64,000 bases of DNA from Algibacter_G agarivorans. GTDB lineage: Bacteria > Bacteroidota > Bacteroidia > Flavobacteriales > Flavobacteriaceae. The notes under the pieces were generated by a model. The model had not been told where the DNA came from and did no database searches. It saw nothing but the letters and a program-made list of their open reading frames with translations. The stretch's first letter is position 1, and each line of letters opens with the position of its first letter. The stretch lies in the NCBI RefSeq assembly GCF_039543245.1, contig NZ_BAABJJ010000014.1, positions 62,001 to 126,000 of the forward strand, given 5' to 3'. Below are positions 60,475-64,000 of this stretch, piece by piece. The position numbers were made by a program, and so were the translations under genes.

Positions 60475-61956
60475 CTATTTCTTAACCAACTTTAAGGTAC
60501 TAATACCATTGGCTGTTTTGACTTGAGCAAAATATAATCCAGATTTTAAGTTTGAACCATCAATGGTTGCTTCACTTGTATTTGGTGATAATGATAATAC
60601 GCTTTTACCTAAAATATCGAACACATTAATCGAAGCGATATTTTCTATTTTAGTTTTTAGCGTCCAGCTGTCTTGTGTTGGGTTAGGAAAAAGACTAAAT
60701 GAATCTGCGTTAAAATCTTCTGTTCCTAAAGTACCACAATCATCACCAACCGTGTATTCCAAAAGCTTAGTTTCAACTAAACCACCTGCTGCATATGGAA
60801 ATCGTCCTGCATAAGAAATAACCTGCCCATTACTTAATCCAGTTACTGTTCCTACAAAAGTTTGTCCTGTATTGGTCATATTAATATAAACATCAGGTCC
60901 TATTGCATGTAATTGGCCGCAACAAAGACCAGGCTTATCGGTATCCAATATTTCTATTGTATATTTTACTTCTGTACCACTAGGCAATGTTTCTATAGTA
61001 TAATTAAAGCCTGTAGAAAATGATCCTTCTCTTGTCTCGGTAGAGAAACCATCACAAGGTGTACTTGGATCTGCTAGAGTAGTAGCCTCTACTGCAATAG
61101 GGTTATTTGCAGCTTGATTTCCTGATGCATCGCTTGCAGAAACCTCAAAACTATAAAGTGTTTCTGGTGTTAAGCCATTAATTACAAAAGGTGTTTCAAC
61201 TCCTGATGCCCCTGTTGTTTGGGTTGTGTTAGCACCACCATTATATGAGATGTCATAGGTTATGGTTCCAGAAGCATCTGTAGCATTTAACAATAATTCA
61301 ACTGAAAATGCTCCAATAGTTCCTTTGGCAGCAGTAAAGCCCGTTGGGGCTGTTACATCACAAGGCGCACAAAACGTACCACCACAATCAACATCTGTTT
61401 CATCTTGGTTCTTAATATTATCAGAGCAGGTTTCAGGAGCTGCTTCTGGTGCTGAAATATCATCAAAATAATAAGTCCCTGTATTACCATCCCCTGCATC
61501 AGTAAATAAAAGCATTTTTTCAAAGTTTGCAGCAGCTCCATTAAATTGTGGAGCATCATCAGCGTCTAAAGAAATTGTTTGCCAAGCAGTCCCTGCGTCC
61601 AATTCAAAGAATAGTTCTATGTCTGTACCACCAGCTGTACCACCAATAAACTTCATTAAATGCTTTCTAGTGCCATACTCAGCATCTGCTTTAAATCTAA
61701 ATGAAATAGAATTTGATGTACCAATTGAAAGATCTACTGGTGCAGCAAAAGCAATCTCTGCATTATCCCATTGTGCTGCGGGTCCTATAATCTGTAAAAC
61801 GTTATTAGACTCATTACCTGGTTCTGGAATTATACTTACAGCGTTTCCAACAGGGGTAAATTCTTGATTTGGATTATTAAAATCGAAAGGTAAGGTCTGT
61901 GAATACCCAAATGCAGTTACCAAAAGAAAAAATAAGAATGTAATTTTTTTCATCAT
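60475..61956 (-). CDS. T9SS-secreted multidomain protein with type A sorting domain
   Basis: 493 residues. The signal peptide is at residues 1-20 (KKITFLFFLLVTAFGYSQ). A carbohydrate-binding-like beta domain follows (about 22-170, ending TYYFDDISAPEA), then a Cys motif CSDNIKNQDETDVDCGGTFC, a fibronectin type III domain (about 200-290, TPETLYSFEVSASDASGN), and a second beta domain. The C-terminal T9SS type A sorting domain (about 420-493) shows FSLFPNPTQDSWTLKT, INVFDILGKSVLSL and LKSGLYFAQVKT. It is exported and attached or released at the surface. No catalytic domain is recognisable, so adhesion or glycan binding is a guess. Confidence 0.88.
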   Translation of the reverse strand: MMKKITFLFFLLVTAFGYSQTLPFDFNNPNQEFTPVGNAVSIIPEPGNESNNVLQIIGPAAQWDNAEIAFAAPVDLSIGTSNSISFRFKADAEYGTRKHLMKFIGGTAGGTDIELFFELDAGTAWQTISLDADDAPQFNGAAANFEKMLLFTDAGDGNTGTYYFDDISAPEAAPETCSDNIKNQDETDVDCGGTFCAPCDVTAPTGFTAAKGTIGAFSVELLLNATDASGTITYDISYNGGANTTQTTGASGVETPFVINGLTPETLYSFEVSASDASGNQAANNPIAVEATTLADPSTPCDGFSTETREGSFSTGFNYTIETLPSGTEVKYTIEILDTDKPGLCCGQLHAIGPDVYINMTNTGQTFVGTVTGLSNGQVISYAGRFPYAAGGLVETKLLEYTVGDDCGTLGTEDFNADSFSLFPNPTQDSWTLKTKIENIASINVFDILGKSVLSLSPNTSEATIDGSNLKSGLYFAQVKTANGISTLKLVKK

Positions 61957-62452
61957 AATTTGTTTTTAGAATTATTTATTTAAACTAAAATTCACTCTTT
62001 GCAAACTATCATGCACAAGCCATCAAAGGGCGTTTTTAGATTTTCATAAATATAGCAGGCAATTACTAATAAATTAATACCTCATACCACTACAAAAAGC
62101 ATACAACACAACAAAAGCATTATGTTTATGTGATATTCGTAATCCTTATATTAAATTAAACCTGTATTAACAAGGTATTAGGTCTTTTTTGAATTACTTT
62201 ATTTGGAATGCATAATTCGTGTTAGTTATTTCTAAATAAAGCTCCTATACAAAAATGTTGTGGTGATGTTGTGGTGATATTGTTAACTGCTGTGTTAACT
62301 TTTTATTTTGAAAGCAGAAATTCTACATAAAAACAGCATGTTTATATAAAATTTTATAAAGATTATAAAATAACACTCCTAAATATTGACCTATTAAGTA
62401 CAAGCTTTAAAAATTATAATCCTATATGTTTTTTAAAATAGCATGTAGTTTT
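61957..62452. other. Gene-free region upstream of the T9SS protein gene
   Basis: 496 bases, AT-rich, without a supported gene. It holds two tandem copies of ATGTTGTGGTG (62255-62276) and two GTTAAC sites flanking TGCTGT (62282-62299). No consensus -7 box was found at the expected place for the minus-strand gene. Confidence 0.5.
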
Positions 62453-64000
62453 TTAGAGCGCTTTACTTATGCAATTAAAAACAGATGGGGGGGCATTATT
62501 GTTTGTAATAATTATGAGGTTCTGGATATTCTGCTGTCTCAAATATTTAATATCCCTACTATCAGAGGGTATAAAAAACCCGCTTTTATATGGTGGTATA
62601 AAATTGAAATTGTTATTACCATCTCCTAAAAGAACTGTACCATAACCGGCATCATAACGTATGGTTTCAACTTCAACACCATAATGATTACCAACAAGGA
62701 GAATATCCTTGAATCCATCAGCATTAAAATCATTAACCAAAGCCCCTTTTATAGGGCTAACTTGAGCCTGAATGGGTAAGGATTGACGTTTGAGCATGCC
62801 ACCTTCGTTAACTAAAATAATGCTTTCAAAATTACTTATTTCATAAATAACGGCATCTTTAACTTCATCTTCTGGAAGGATATCTAATAATTTAGAAGAT
62901 GCAAAACTGTGATAATCTTTAAATTTTTCAGCCACAAAAGGCATTTGCTGACTTGTGCATTCTCTTCCCCTTACTGGCACATAATCATCTTTATAGAATT
63001 TCGCTAAAACAATATCGTTAGTGCCATTATTATCAAAATCATTAGCATACACCTTAAATGGATGTTCTTTAGTTGCTTTAAACTTATTGTTTTTACCTAG
63101 GTTACCAACTATGTAATCATCATCGCCATCATTATCAATATCATTTACGGTTATGGACCACCACATACCTCGAGTATCTATAAGTCCATGTTTTTCTGAA
63201 CTGTTTAAAAATAATCCGTTTGAGTTTTCCAAAAGAATTATTTCCATCCATTCTCCAACTAACATCAGGTCCTTATCTCCATCTTTATCAATATCAGTAA
63301 ATACGGCATCCGTAACCATACCAATATTTTTAAGATCTGGAGCAATATTATCATCGGCTTTTGTAAAAATGCCTTTGTCATTGATTAATAAATAGCTACT
63401 TGCAGGAAATGGATATTGCCCTGAAATCAATCTAGTGCCAACAAAAACATCTAAATCTCCATCAGCGTCAATATCAGAGATTTTAATGCATTGCGAACTT
63501 TGCGCGATATTAGGCAAGCCTTTTGCACTTTTAGTAAATACCCCCAAGCCATTATTTATGTATAACCTATCAATTAAAAGTGGATTTCCTAATTTATATT
63601 CACTGCCTCCGCTAGCAACATATAAATCCTGATCTCCATCTGCATCCGAATCAAAAAATAGCAGTCCCAAATCTTCAGATTCTTTATCCTGTATCCAAGG
63701 TTGTTCGCTACTTTTCAAAAAAGTACCATCTTGATTTTGTAGATAAAGCACGCCTGCTTGTCCCACAGCCCCACCAATAAATAAATCATCTAAACCATCA
63801 TTATTAACATCTGCAACCGCTGAAAACGGACCATTTTCAGAAATATTATGAGGCAATAACACTTCCTTTTCATATTCATTAAAATTGTTTTCTTTATGTA
63901 TAAATGACACCCCTATATCCACTGGGCTGACTGTTTTAAACAATTTTTTATGCGTTACTGTGTTTTTAGCAACCTGAACGGCCTTATCATATATAGCAAT
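62453..64000 (-). CDS. VCBS/FG-GAP repeat protein (partial)
   Basis: At least 515 codons. The frame stays open through the right edge (last codons read IAIYDKAVQVAKNTVTHKKL), so the N-terminus is missing. The sequence is a series of FG-GAP/VCBS repeats with Asp-rich calcium-binding loops: ADVNNDGLDDLFIGG, DSDADGDQDLYVASGG, DIDADGDLDVFVGTR, DIDKDGDKDLMLVGEW, DIDNDGDDDYIVGNLG and FNADGFKDILLVGNH. It forms a beta-propeller-like surface or periplasmic protein of the ASPIC/UnbV type often found with SusCD-like systems. No T9SS sorting domain is seen at the C-terminus. Confidence 0.85.
   Translation of the reverse strand: MAIYDKAVQVAKNTVTHKKLFKTVSPVDIGVSFIHKENNFNEYEKEVLLPHNISENGPFSAVADVNNDGLDDLFIGGAVGQAGVLYLQNQDGTFLKSSEQPWIQDKESEDLGLLFFDSDADGDQDLYVASGGSEYKLGNPLLIDRLYINNGLGVFTKSAKGLPNIAQSSQCIKISDIDADGDLDVFVGTRLISGQYPFPASSYLLINDKGIFTKADDNIAPDLKNIGMVTDAVFTDIDKDGDKDLMLVGEWMEIILLENSNGLFLNSSEKHGLIDTRGMWWSITVNDIDNDGDDDYIVGNLGKNNKFKATKEHPFKVYANDFDNNGTNDIVLAKFYKDDYVPVRGRECTSQQMPFVAEKFKDYHSFASSKLLDILPEDEVKDAVIYEISNFESIILVNEGGMLKRQSLPIQAQVSPIKGALVNDFNADGFKDILLVGNHYGVEVETIRYDAGYGTVLLGDGNNNFNFIPPYKSGFFIPSDSRDIKYLRQQNIQNLIIITNNNAPPSVFNCISKAL

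Noticed and set aside
62001..62010. GATAGTTTGC as a -7 promoter box for the T9SS gene
   Set aside because: The spacing inside the motif does not fit TAnnTTTG (only TA plus two bases plus TTG), and no -33 element is at the right distance.
62426..62629. 67-codon + strand frame
   Set aside because: Mostly antisense to the C-terminus of the VCBS-repeat protein, with no start signal.

Overview
The window is AT-rich chromosomal DNA from a member of the Bacteroidota, almost certainly a marine-type Flavobacteriaceae. The evidence is a type IX secretion (T9SS) C-terminal sorting domain, families found mainly in this group (DUF6341, DUF6427, DUF6909, DUF4837, DUF4175, DUF4254), and many promoters with the Bacteroidota -7 box TAnnTTTG. 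No insertion sequence, prophage or CRISPR array was seen.

Layout. 1-3.5 kb: end of a DUF4254 gene, upp, two small membrane-protein genes and purD. 3.6-7.2 kb (+): a CapK-like adenylating enzyme, UDP-GlcNAc 2-epimerase and a glycosyltransferase. 7.2-31.9 kb (-): one large surface-polysaccharide locus. In transcription order it holds a Wzz-like chain-length protein, the dTDP-L-rhamnose genes rfbBACD, a pseudaminic acid pathway (pseB, pseC, pseF, pseG, a formyltransferase, pseI), a Wzx-type flippase, a KpsS-like protein, three polymerase/ligase-type membrane proteins, glycosyltransferases, and two initiating sugar-phosphate transferases that flank UDP-glucose dehydrogenase and UDP-xylose synthase. 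The predicted glycan is a Wzx/Wzy-type O-antigen or capsule containing rhamnose, a nonulosonic acid and probably xylose or glucuronate. 31.9-39.2 kb: DUF6909 and GH3 proteins, an M23 peptidase, TatA, a DUF4837 lipoprotein and a LysM lytic transglycosylase.

39.5-40.5 kb: a RES/Xre toxin-antitoxin pair. 40.8-47.7 kb: pgk, holB, an OmpH-like lipoprotein, a methyltransferase, mnmG and ybeY. mnmG is flanked by two parS-like sites, which suggests the window lies near the replication origin. 47.7-60.3 kb: a large DUF4175 protein, gltX, a beta-barrel protein, an SPFH protein, a GNAT/FemAB-like protein, a DUF1761 protein, glnS, folB, tRNA-Cys and a LysE-type exporter. 60.5-64 kb: a T9SS-secreted multidomain protein and the C-terminal part of a VCBS/FG-GAP repeat protein that runs off the window.

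The most interesting points are these. A formyltransferase sits where the acetyltransferase PseH would be expected in the pse operon, which predicts a formylated pseudaminic acid. The KpsS-like protein next to it is a candidate pseudaminyltransferase. The two parS-like palindromes flank mnmG. A REP-like palindrome is embedded in frame inside gltX. DUF6909 has a nucleoside-phosphorylase-like C-terminal signature.
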